Position numbers and translations under genes: made by a program. Of a stretch of 64,000 nt of DNA, positions 23,441 to 33,845 are shown in pieces. The number at the start of each line of letters is the position of its first letter. The stretch's first letter is position 1. The DNA is from Archegozetes longisetosus (Eukaryota > Arthropoda > Arachnida > Sarcoptiformes > Trhypochthoniidae): NCBI GenBank assembly GCA_018873245.2, contig JAEMBT020000002.1, positions 2,704,001-2,768,000 of the forward strand, written 5' to 3'. Under the pieces are notes generated by a model that had not been told where the DNA came from, did not search any database, and was given only the letters and a program-made list of their open reading frames with translations.

Positions 23441-26400
23441 AATGGGGTAACAGTAACTTCTATACACTTTATAAAATTCAAGATTTTTAAACCATAAATT
23501 TCTAACATTCGGGATTTTCAAATTTAGACTTTTCGTACCTTAAAACCCCTGAATATTAATTCTCAGAAATATCAGTGAGGTAGAGACTTGTATAGGACAG
23601 CCCTCCAAACTTTATATTGAAAGATTTTAGTGAATGTTTTTAGGTAATTTCAAACTTAATTCAATAAAACTGATTAGAATTTAAACAAAAGTAACAGAAG
23701 TGAATTGAATTTCACTCGATTAGAACTTATTTGAAATAAGTTGTGCATCATAGTTCTGAATTAAATTATATTTTGCTTAATCCTGCCGGATCGAACCGAA
23801 TTAACGTAAATTATCAATAGTTCAGTTCAATTTTTTATAATCTTCATTAATACGATATTATTTTATAGGATTTATCTAGAAATAATTCAATTCATAACAG
23901 ATCTGCATTAATTAATATTAGTTATTAGGTAATATTCAGTTAAGTTTTCAAAGCTTGTTATTTCAGTTTTGTATAAACTCTAAAAGTAAGGTTTGAAATG
24001 CGAATAATAAGTTGATTTGCGTGCCTACATTCCCCAATTTGTACAGTATTTATAGATCAATTTGGTTCATAATTCAAAAATGATGTCATCTCATTAACAT
24101 TGCATTACTAATCAAGTCTTGCCATTAGAGATGGTATTTAGATGCACTCGTTCTCCTATTGAAAATGCAAACATGCAAATAAGTAACTATAGTAATCAAT
24201 TTGATTTACTTTGATTTATAAAAATAATTTACTAATTAGTAAAATATTAATAATTTGATTCTCCATTTATAATGATCTCTATATTCATTACGCATTTGGA
24301 GCGCTAAATTTGGGGGTTTATAAACCTAAACTTATTTGGTTTCATTGAGGCTGTAACTATTTCAACAAAAGATTTTCAGTATTAAAGGTATTTCTCCTTT
24401 TGTTAATTTTCCTTTGCATAAGGCTGAGTAAATTTTCAACATGATTACAAATAAGGTTATATGGAGTATGTGCTGCAATTTAAGAGCCCAATGCAAAGAA
24501 ATGTATCTCCTGTATAGGCTACTATTGATTAGATGTCCAAAAGAGCAGGTCAGTATGACATCTATTGCTTGACACTGATTTTCAATCAATGGATCTTAGG
24601 AGTAGAGGTAAACAACTTTTATCCATCAGCTCATTCATTTTGTTCGATCAATTAATAAGTTTCAACAGACTAATTGACATTATTTTCTATTTTGTGAGTT
24701 GCTTTATGAAAACGTGATATTGTATAATCGATTTGTCTTATAAGTGTTTTACTTTCTTATATTTAAAATCATATATGAATGCATTAACAACTTATACAAT
24801 AGATGTCATAATAACAAACTATTTCAAATGTAGCAAATAGATTTTTTTGTCCTTTTATCACAGTATTGAAAAATGATACATTTCTTTTGTATCGGGCTCT
24901 TCAATTGTTTCGGGTTCAAAACAATAGCAAATACATCAACGCTTGGTAACAAGTATGGATTCGACTATTACCATGCGAAATGTAAGATATTGCAATGACT
25001 TTCTCATTTGCATTCTTTCCAAAACCTATACTTATACTATACTTCTCCACGGTCAGGCATGAATTATGAAGTGGGGTCTGTCATAGGGGAATACAATCCT
25101 AACCCTCAGCATTCCACTAAATCCATCTAAATCTATTATCTAACATTATCCATATTCCCCCTATTACTAGCCTAAGCTCGTATAAGTCTCTGTCCCAATT
25201 TTGGGAGAAGTCTCTCTATGAAAGCGACTAAGATGTATGTAAAACGTGTCTTTTATATCGTGTTACTTAAAGAAATCCAAAAATTGTGCTACGAATGTGT
25301 ATTGTAATATGCATCAGAGAAGGGACTTTCAGCATATGGAATGGGATGGTCTGAAATTTTCAACATACTGATTCGAATAAAATGAACAACAAGCCGTATT
25401 ACAGGTTTTTTGGCAGCATATAAGAACAAGCATAAGCGCAACAATTCCAGCCAGAGATCTTTGCCACAGAATATATTCAGAATTAAAACGAGTTTCTTTA
25501 ATCTCCTAATAATAGTCTGACCCATGGAAATTGTTTAAAAAGCAAAATCGTCGGTAAACATTTTTAATGCTAAATTTCTCTTAAATATTGAGAATCCTTT
25601 TCGATGATTTTTACTCTTTACCATTTGCGCTTTCTGTTAAAAGCAGTTTTCATTATATTCTTTGTCTTAAAATAGCATCTAAAGTTTAGTATGAGTCAGT
25701 TATGAGGATGTTTAAATTAATTGGGTAAAGTTACAACTTTAAAGAACAAAATCGACGGTTTGATACGGAAAATTAATTACCGAAAATTTCCTAAAAGATA
25801 CTTTCAATTTTCGGCAATTGTAACGTTTTTTCGGAATTGCCGACATTTACCGAAAGCTGGAAATTGCTAAGAAATCCTGAAATTTTTCATTAGTATCCAG
25901 TGATATATGATTTAATGCTCCTTCAGCGGTTTTAATGTTCAAAAAGGAGTTTCTAAATGACATTGGCCCCGGCCCCTCAGATATGTATAAACTAATTTTT
26001 ATAAACAATAAAATCATTCTTCTTTTGGAAACTTTGACTATTATGGATTTCGTTTAATTGAATCTGATCAAAATTGAAAGTACTTTGTGTATTAATTTTG
26101 ATGTCAAAGTCTACAATGTGTTGTTTGAATTTTCAAGGTTTAGACGTTCAAAAATTCATTACAAGAGAATGATCAATGTTTCTTTGACAGAAACATTGTG
26201 TTTGAATAAGATTTTGAGTAAAGATTAATCTTAAAAAATATTTTAAACATTCATCTACATAAAAAACGACTTTAAATATAATTAAAAATTTTCGTCTTTT
26301 TAACTATGGCGCCCCAAAAGTCTCAACCCGATTTTTGAATAAAAATAAAGTTCACGATTAGATCTTACAAATTCTTTGATTTTTTGTTTGGGTCTTTTGG

Positions 26401-26755
26401 GGCACCATATTTTTAAAAAATTTTGAAAATTTATTTTCTTTATAAAATTTTAATCTCTAAATCAATAAGTTTTATATTTTGGTGGTAAAAATGATTGATT
26501 ATACTGATATTTTTAGTGAAAAAAATTTCTTCAAATCTTCAACGGTCTTCTTGTAATTGAATTTTGAATTTTAAACTTTGAAAGTTTCTAGCATATTTAA
26601 TATAGGTTGAATTTCAAGGTCACAAGCAGAAACTATCATTAAATTTAGCCTCTATCAGTATAAAAAATATCAATAAAATCGGAGGTTGGGGCCGAGATCT
26701 ATGGGGCCGCGGAACTCTCCTTTAATTCTCTGAGGAGTTAGTCGATAATATACAT
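23441..26755. other. Gene-poor AT-rich stretch
   Basis: No gene is supported over about 3.3 kb. One weak candidate is a minus-strand exon near 25335-25520, which after an ATTATTAG acceptor reads EIKETRFNSEYILWQRSLAG followed by a hydrophobic helix and Cys-rich tail. An overlapping frame is also open, and no partner exon was found. A minus-strand frame at 24362-24589 resembles nothing known to me. Confidence 0.4.
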
Positions 26756-27154
26756 CAGGCTTTAGCAACCTGTGGCTCGCGAAGTATTTTATAATCATAT
26801 GCAATATTTACAATATGCGTTTGCTGACAGTTATTCGAAAATTAAAGAAAACACGCTCAAAGTTATTTGCATGTTTGGTAGTACTTATCTTTGTGAACAA
26901 ATTTTTTCAGTTTTGAAACTAAATAAATCCAAGCAAAGAAGTTCAATATCTGATCAGCATTTGAACGATTGCATGAAAATAATTTTTGCTAGAAATATAA
27001 GTTCTAACATTGATAAAATTGTATCAGAAATGCAATGTCAATCATCTCATTAAAATTACTAAAATTTAATAATAAAATGTAAACAAAGACTGGCTCTCGA
27101 CTTAATTTATTTGTCTTATTTGGCTCTTTAGCATAAAAAGGTTGAGAAAGCCTG
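26756..27154 (+). mobile_element. Internally deleted hAT element, 399 bp
   Basis: The ends CAGGCTTTAGCAACCT and CAGGCTTTCTCAACCT (inverted) are flanked by 8-bp duplications ATATACAT and ATATATAT with one difference, as expected for hAT. The interior keeps only the 3' end of a transposase: the 93-codon frame 26772-27053 contains FGSTYLCEQIFSVLKLNKSK, then RSSISDQHLNDCMKI, the C-terminal dimerisation region of ZBED/GTF2IRD2-like hAT transposases. Its first residues are translated terminal sequence. BED finger and catalytic acids are gone. Confidence 0.85.
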
Positions 27155-27171
27155 ATATATATGCAAACCGT

Positions 27172-27815
27172 CTAATCGCCCACCAAGGGGTAAACCCGGG
27201 CTAATGGGTCTAAGGGGGTTCCCGACCCCCTAACTCCAAGTGTGATATATCATTGGATTCAGTTCGTCGAGCTGAACATTTTGATACCACACTTGACTAC
27301 TTCCAACGCGAACCTGACTAGTTCTGGCCACCGAGACCTAACCCCCTCGAAAATGGGTAAACCTGGCTTTACCAAGTTGTAACCCAAGCCAAACCTGATT
27401 TAAACTAAGGTATAATAGGTTAGGTCGCGAAGCGACCTAACTTATTCTCCCTTAGTTTATATGAGGCTTGTTTGAGTTACGACTCGAGAATCCAGGTTTA
27501 CCCATTACGAGGTACTAAACCAAACAATGATGGATATCTCGAGAACTACTTGAGATAATTGACCAAGTGAGGTATCAAAATGTTCAGTTCAATGTCCTGA
27601 GTTCAATGATATATCACTTGGCGGAGTCGGTCATTCTTGTCGGGAGTTGTCCAGAAGTGGTCAGGTTCGGATCAAAAGTGGTCAAGTGTAGTATCAAAAT
27701 GTTCAGCTTGACAAACTGAATCCAATGATATATCACACTTGGGGGTGGGAGGTCGAGAACCCATTTAGACCCATTAGCCCGGATTCACCCTTCACCAAGT
27801 CAATTTGGGTACCAA
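27172..27815. repeat. Inverted-repeat element, dispersed repeat copy 2
   Basis: The outer parts (27172-27310 and 27690-27810) are inverted copies sharing CGGGCTAATGGGTCTAA and AAGTGTGATATATCATTGGA. The middle repeats the block at 22830-23440. It also holds a palindrome, AGGTCGCGAAGCGACCT, near 27425. The beginning, CTAATCGCCCACCAAG, resembles the ends of the element at 46900-47622, so both may have used related transposases. No frame was recognised. Confidence 0.6.
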
Positions 27816-28689
27816 ATTAAAGCTTATGAAGAGTAGGATTGAAAAAAGGTATTTTTTTAAACATATGAAGGCTGAGAGGAGATATGATTTTTAAAATATA
27901 CTTAATATTAAGAATTATTAATTACATTCAGGAACATCGTTAGCATTACCCACGGAACGGGTCTGGGTCAAAATACCGACAAAATATAATTCTAAAATGT
28001 TAAAAAATCAATTTATTCAAAAAGTACAAGAAAAGGTCATTATGATACGATGAAAAAAATACAAAAAATTGAAATTAAATAGTAGGATCGCACGAGTTTG
28101 AAGATTTCGGATATTTTCTATTAAACGCGACGTAAAGGTTATTAAAAAAAATTGAAAAAATCTCAAATGGCTAAGTGCTTGTGTGGCTACGCAACCATGA
28201 CTCAGTTAGCTGATCGGCCTTATCCCCCGAAGTAGTGCAAATGTCGGGCACTTCACCAAATGATTACTTATCCAAGGAGTAATAATCCTTTGGCACAAAT
28301 AAAAAATACTAATTTAGATATGAACAAGAATGTAATAAAAACAACAAGCACGTGTTAACAATTTTAGTGAAGAAATTAAAGTGATAAACAACTAGAAATT
28401 TGGGGATCGTTATGTGATAACGTTTGTCGGTATTATGTCTATCGTTATTATGGATGTCGGTATTTTGTTCAAATTCCTCACGGAACACCACTTAGTGGTG
28501 AGCTTGTTTTTCTCCATCTCAGTTTTATAGTAGTTACAGGTGCTCCAGTCATTTTTACTGAGGTTTGTTCCACCCATCTCAGATTTTTATAGTTTCGCTG
28601 TAAAACTAAAAGGTCTTTGCGTACTGCCTACTGTACTCTATACAAATGTGCCGATGTGCGCTTGGACACGTATCTGGCGTGAGTAAATA
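27816..28689. other. No gene seen; possible decayed MITE
   Basis: The words AAAATACCGACA near 27971 and its complement near 28434 face each other within weakly matching flanks, suggesting a worn inverted-repeat element of about 0.5 kb. No coding frame is supported. Confidence 0.35.
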
Positions 28690-29135
28690 TATATCTTTTA
28701 GTGCCTAGCTGTATTGTAGCGTTGGCTGGAGCTAGGGGTGAAGCAGGAATTAGAGCATTCACAATTTTTTAAATCGTAAAATGCCCGCCTGCAGGCTTTG
28801 CAAACAAGTTCGGCCTCACTGACATTGCGGCTGTCAGCGGAAGACCTCCGCTCTTTCTTATTAAGCAAGTTAGGGCGGTTCTCTTTGATAAAATGAAAAG
28901 CACTAGCCTTCTCTGAACATGCTAGGGAGGTTGCCCCTCTTTGAAAAAACCTTCGTAGTCAGTACAATAGTTCTCAAAAAGATTGCCGGTAGCCATACTC
29001 ACCTGAGGCCCGGCGGGAAGCTCAGCTGTAGGTGTTAACTGGGAGAGAGACTGTAGCTCATTTGACACTGGAGACCCTCTGCCTAAGTAGGCATAATAGA
29101 CCGCGAACAAAAAGCTCTTAGATTCTCTTTGCGCA
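28690..29135 (-). pseudogene. Unrecognised GC-richer coding remnant
   Basis: This stretch is clearly less AT-rich than its surroundings and reads like protein on the minus strand in two frames. The first part contains FLFAVYYAYLGRGSPVSNEL and ends at a consensus donor, CCTCAG then GTGAGTATG, near 28999. The second contains FHFIKENRPNLLNKKERRSS, then ELVCKACRRAFYDLKNCEC, a Cys-rich motif that could bind zinc, and runs to a stop near 28710. I could not find an acceptor that keeps the frame between them. It may be a fragment of a multi-exon gene or a decayed transposon protein. I do not recognise the family. Confidence 0.3.
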
Positions 29136-29284
29136 ATAATTTGACCTAATAATTATTTAATAAATATGCGTTTACGGATCACTAAAGGAGGCATTTTGAT
29201 AAATTTATCATTATTAAAGTATGTTTATGTTATTTAGTAATAAAACATTTCCGTCAAGGTCTTATGTGTTAATTTCTAATTTTC

Positions 29285-31500
29285 GGTTGGCTTCTACTTA
29301 CCGGAGAAGCTAGCAAAGCCATTATATACTTGTATATAATGCTCCGCACAAATCGAGTTCGAGTCGAGTCGGAGCAGATTTGAATTCGACTCGTAAAAAT
29401 CGAGTTGAGTCTGCTCAAACCGCGAATCGATTTGATTTGGACTCGCGTCGAGCCTACCCGAAGACTCGAGTAAACTAATATTAATGGATTACATAAGTTT
29501 TTCAAATCAAATATGGAACGGATATGTAGAGTGGATCCCCTTTTATACTAAAATGCATGCTTTCTAGATAGTTCTTGAATATGTTACAAGATTGTAGAAT
29601 GCTTTGAAAAGTTCAAAATATTACATACGTTTCTAGAATGCTTTAATAAGTTCTAGAATATTCCATAACTTTATAGAATACTCTACAGATTTCTAGAATG
29701 CTCTTGAAAGCTCCAGAATGTTGAAATCATGGAACATTTTTACAGCTCAAAATGAGTTCAAATTCCTCAGACTTATTTTAGTCATACCCGGACTCAAGTT
29801 AAACTCGACTCGGACTCGACTCGACTCGACTCGTGCGGAGCACTACTTATTTATTTATTATCAGTGTCAACTGACAAACAAAGAATATCAAGCTACACCC
29901 ACTCCCAAGTCTAAGCTCCGCCCAAAGAAATTTGAGCCACGCCGATCAAAAAATTTCTTAAACGTTTTTCCAAGTATACTGGTTAATAATATGCAAGCAG
30001 ATTCTCGAAATTCCTTCTGGAGGAAGAGTTATGAGTATTTAAAGGCTCGGTATTTTACTTATAAAAACTACTTCAAATATTTTTTCAATGATATGATTCA
30101 CTGAATGTTGTAGAATATTAAATGGTTAAATAGTTACACACAATTTTAGAACATTAGGAAAAATTTAAAAATCTTTTATATATATTTCAAAAAGAATTAA
30201 CTGATTTTATGCATACAAATCATAAAGTTCAATCATTTTATTATATTTATCACACCAATACAAATTTCAAGATTTAATGTGAATTGACTATTACCTCAAC
30301 TCAATACTTAGTGATTGATTTTATTAAAAACTTGATCATACACTGGTTTAATTAACATCATTAAAAGATTAAATTCTTAACTTTAACTCTTATTATAGTT
30401 ACACATATCTAAGACCCTGCACATTTTCCCCAAAAAACGTGTTCTCTCCCTCCCTCCCTCTCCTTTGTACATGTATATCACTTTCAGTTCTACCCTTATC
30501 AAACAAATGAGTCTCAAGTATTGGGCAGCTGTAAATTTAAACAATGAGTCGAAGATCGACTCCAATTAGTTTATAAAAATAAAGATTAAAAATTAAAAAA
30601 TTTTTCGAGTTTTAAATTGAATACTGAATGTTAAAAACAAATCAATAAACGTGTTAAAAAAGTAAACTTTGAAAACCCGACGTAAATTATGTCTTTTTAT
30701 TACCCAGTGGGGTAAACTAAAGAAAATTGAGCCGAAATTTTACATATTTTCTAGGAATTAAGTTTTAACTAATATCAAGTTATTTAACACTTTTTAGTCA
30801 CATAACTTTTATGTATTATTACAAGAAATCACATTAACCAAACAGTATTTTGAATATATTAACAAAAGTCTTGATTAAATAATCATTCCCCGAAAACGGA
30901 ATGGACAGCGGGTTAACAGTTTTTAGAGAGGATATCTAAACTTCAAAAATTCATGAATCCACTCTCAGATGGAATTTTTATAAAACAATTTCGATAAAAT
31001 TTCTTGAATTTTTAATCTTTATCTACATAAACTCATTAAATCTTGAAATTTGTGTTGGTGTGATAAATACAATAAAAGATTGAACTTTATGATTTGTATG
31101 CATAAACTCAGTTAATTCTTTTTGAAATATATATAAAAGATTTTAAAAATTTTCTTAATATTCTAAAATTGTGTGTAACTATTTAGTTATTTAATATTCT
31201 ATAAAATTCAGTGAATCATTATTGAAATAATATTTGAAGTAGTTTTTATGAGCAAAATACCGAGCCTTTGAATACTCCTAACTCTTCCCCCAAAAGGAAT
31301 TTCGAGAATCTGAACGTTCTTAACCAGTAAGCTTAGAGGAACATCTAACGACATCTTTGTGGGCGTGGCTCAAATTTCTTTGGGCGGAGTTTTGATTTGG
31401 TCGGAAGTGGATGTGTCTTGAGACTTTTATGTTTGTCAAGTAATACTGATGATAAATATATAGGTATGTAATGTCTTTGCTAGCTCTCGTGAAAGTAAAC
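29285..31500. repeat. Long inverted repeat with nested MITE
   Basis: The left arm (29285-29338 plus 29845-30275) and the right arm (31025-31500) are reverse complements over about 480 bp; landmarks are AAAGAAATTTGAGCCACGCC and AAAGAATTAACTGA. The centre of about 750 bp is AT-rich with a short CCCT tract. The left arm is interrupted by a hAT-like MITE that the right arm lacks, so the right arm preserves the empty site. Frames at 29718-30104 and 30383-30565 are fortuitous. Confidence 0.8.
29339..29844 (-). mobile_element. hAT-like MITE with heat-shock-like motifs
   Basis: The ends are inverted: TGCTCCGCACAAATCGAG on the left and GTGCTCCGCACGAGTCGAG on the right, followed by arrays of GACTCGAGTC-type words. 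Read on the minus strand, the interior has repeated TTC/GAA words including GGAATATTCTAGAAC (three alternating pentamers of a heat shock element), then a TATAAAAGGGGATCC box near 29540. The same order is seen in the repeats at 32.0 and 47.8 kb, and those also carry CACGAGTCGAG, so the three are related. Flanking words (ACTTGTAT and ACTTATTT) may be a worn 8-bp duplication. Confidence 0.6.
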
Positions 31501-31924
31501 TGAATTTACAATATGAAGCATATTGTAATTTTTATTAATAATACTCAATAAGAATACAAAAACATTAGTAAGGAAATACCATTTTGAGAGTATGATTTAA
31601 ACTGACTTGCGGACCCACTACTTATTTATTTTCATTTGAAAGTATTCACTCTAAATTTTCGTACGATCAATATCCTAATGTTACAGATTTAAATGAGATT
31701 AAAAGATCAATTATTATGCGCGTAGAAAAAATTCACATATAATTCAATTAATTATAACTTTCTTATTAGTGAATGAAAAAGAAATTTTACATAGAATTAA
31801 CGTAATAATAGATAAATGATTTTAGTTTAGTTAATTGATGATAATGACCTGTTGTCCATAATTATTCATATTTGGGTTTTAATATATGACAATAGGACAT
31901 AGGTAATAAATAAATCCTATCAAT
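31501..31924. other. No gene seen
   Basis: AT-rich sequence between the long inverted repeat and the heat-shock-element repeat, with nothing recognisable. Confidence 0.4.
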
Positions 31925-32695
31925 AAATCTCAGAATTTGATGAGTAATGTTTTATAAACTAATTTTAAGACCCAGATTGCGGATATGAAGTTTATTTTGC
32001 AAAAAGTGGATACTTCATACTTTTCAAGCACCTTCATAGCTGGTTTACAAGTAATTATTGAAGTGTAAATCTCTTAAATGAAGGTGTCTAAGTGGAAATC
32101 TAAATTTTTTAAATGTATTTGTTAATTTTAAGGTCCTCCGTATGAATGGTTCACTGCACGAGTCGAGCCTATTCGAGAAATTTGATAAGTCAAGTCTGGA
32201 TATGACTTAAATCGATTTGAAGAGTTTGAATGTATATCAAGTCAGGCAAATTTTCCGAAATCCTTTGAAGATTTCCAAAATATTGTAGTAATCTATGAAA
32301 TTTTCAAGAACATTCTGGAACATTCTAGAAGCCTCTACATACTGTGGAGATTTTTAGAATGATCTACAATCTCACACCATAAAGGAATTATTTGAAAAGC
32401 ATGAATTTTGATATAAAAATGAGCCCACTTTTATAAATGCAAAATACATTCAGTAAACAATTGTTGGTATAATTCAGGACATTTATCTAAGTATCCTAAA
32501 ATATTTGATAATTACAACACGATTTATTTCAACTTTAATGATCATAATTGCTACCAATACTGCTCGCAATGTTTATACCAGATATTCATTAACTGAAGTT
32601 GGTGTACAAACCTTCTTTGCTTTGCACACTTTTTGTAAATCACATTTTTGTGATACTTTTGCCAGTTAAGGTGTAGCTTTCTGAAAAAATAAATT
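31925..32695 (+). repeat. Repeat with heat-shock-type promoter, copy 1
   Basis: About 770 bp matching 47777-49271 end to end apart from a transposon in the latter. The order is: a 150-bp head, a CACGAGTCGAG block, a heat-shock-element array, a TATA box, a short frame (32538-32669, 43 codons, beginning MIIIATNTARNVYTRYSLTE), then AAATAAA. This looks like a small polymerase II transcription unit inside a repeat. The short frame is conserved in part in the other copy but resembles no family I know. Confidence 0.7.
32303..32418 (+). promoter_or_regulatory. Heat shock element array plus TATA box
   Basis: Six perfectly alternating pentamers are present: TTC-GAA-TTC-GAA-TTC-GAA with 2-bp gaps at 32303-32330. 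TATAAAA follows at 32412-32418, 82 bp downstream. Alternating nGAAn units are the binding site of heat shock factor trimers, and this distance to TATA is like that in heat shock gene promoters. Whether it is used is unknown. Confidence 0.65.
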
Positions 32696-33845
32696 TACCG
32701 CCTGATAACTCACAATTGCAAAATTTACAGTATGGTCTTTTTTGTCATTCGGGGATCTAATCACCTGCCAGGTTATTGTAGATGTTTAATTATTATTAAG
32801 CCTTATAATGAATGTCATGGTATTGTTATGAAGAAAGTGATTATGAAGATAACGGAGAATAGAGCTTGAGTTACAGTCAATGATTGACAGTCACTCTTAA
32901 GTCCTTAAAATTTTAAGATTGAATTTCGATGCATAAAGTCAGTTGTGGGAAAATTCTATGTTGTAATTCTAATAAGAGATTTTCTTCGAACATTTTATCA
33001 TAATTATTTAAGATTCAAATTTTGAGTATATTAAGAACCAAATTTTAAATTTAGACTTGACATACCCAATCTTTTAAATCTCTTTCATTTAACGAAGAAT
33101 TCTGAAATCGTCGGATCCTTTGTTCGTTAGTAACTTGTTGGAATTCAATTTCATTTTCGTTTAGAGATTCCATTTAAATATTAAAATTATATGTAAAATG
33201 TTAACACCTTGCTTCAAAAAATCTAAGCTAAACTGAACTCAACTTGAATATTTGTTCTCATTAACTTTTTGTTTAAGTTTTTATCAAATAGTTTTTAAGT
33301 GTTAGCTTACTTTGCTATATAGAATGTTATTTTTGTGTCATTTGATAACAATTCCGCTTTTGATGTTAATTTGAATTAAATTCATGAATCAATAGAATTT
33401 AAATTCTGATTTATATTCGAAAAATTCTTAGTAGTCATTTATATCTTTGTAGAAATTACTTTAAAATAATTGCGAATTTGATCACATATGACAATTGGTA
33501 TATGGATACATATTAAACTTAAAAATTTTAATTGAATAATAAGAAAATTGTGCAAACTTATTTTGACAAAATATTTTGGTCAGGTTTTGCATAAATTTTG
33601 TTCGTACAACTATCGAACAGCTTTTTTGTTCGATAGTACGAAAAGTGCAAGAAACAAGCGAAAACTGAGAGCCCTGAGCACAATAATTCTTTTAAAAGTA
33701 ACAGTCATTTCAAGTTGAAATTAATAAATGATAAAACCAAAATCTTAATATCTTATAGACATTTCCTAATAGGTTTTAAATCTTCTACCAAGCAAGAATA
33801 ATAATTAAAAATGTCTACAAACTAGATAATCAATTAAAATTAGAA
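32696..33845. other. No gene seen; flank of copy B
   Basis: AT-rich. The last 150 bp next to tetraspanin-like copy B resemble the 3' flanks of copies A and C. A small inverted pair near 33605-33645 surrounds GTTCGATAGT. Nothing else is supported. Confidence 0.4.

Noticed and set aside
25289-25525. Minus-strand membrane-protein exon
   Set aside because: Two overlapping frames are both open and hydrophobic, and no partner exon or donor was found; noted only as a weak candidate.
29718-30104. 128-codon frame
   Set aside because: It runs across the end of a MITE and into a foldback arm, so it is a chance reading of repeat sequence.
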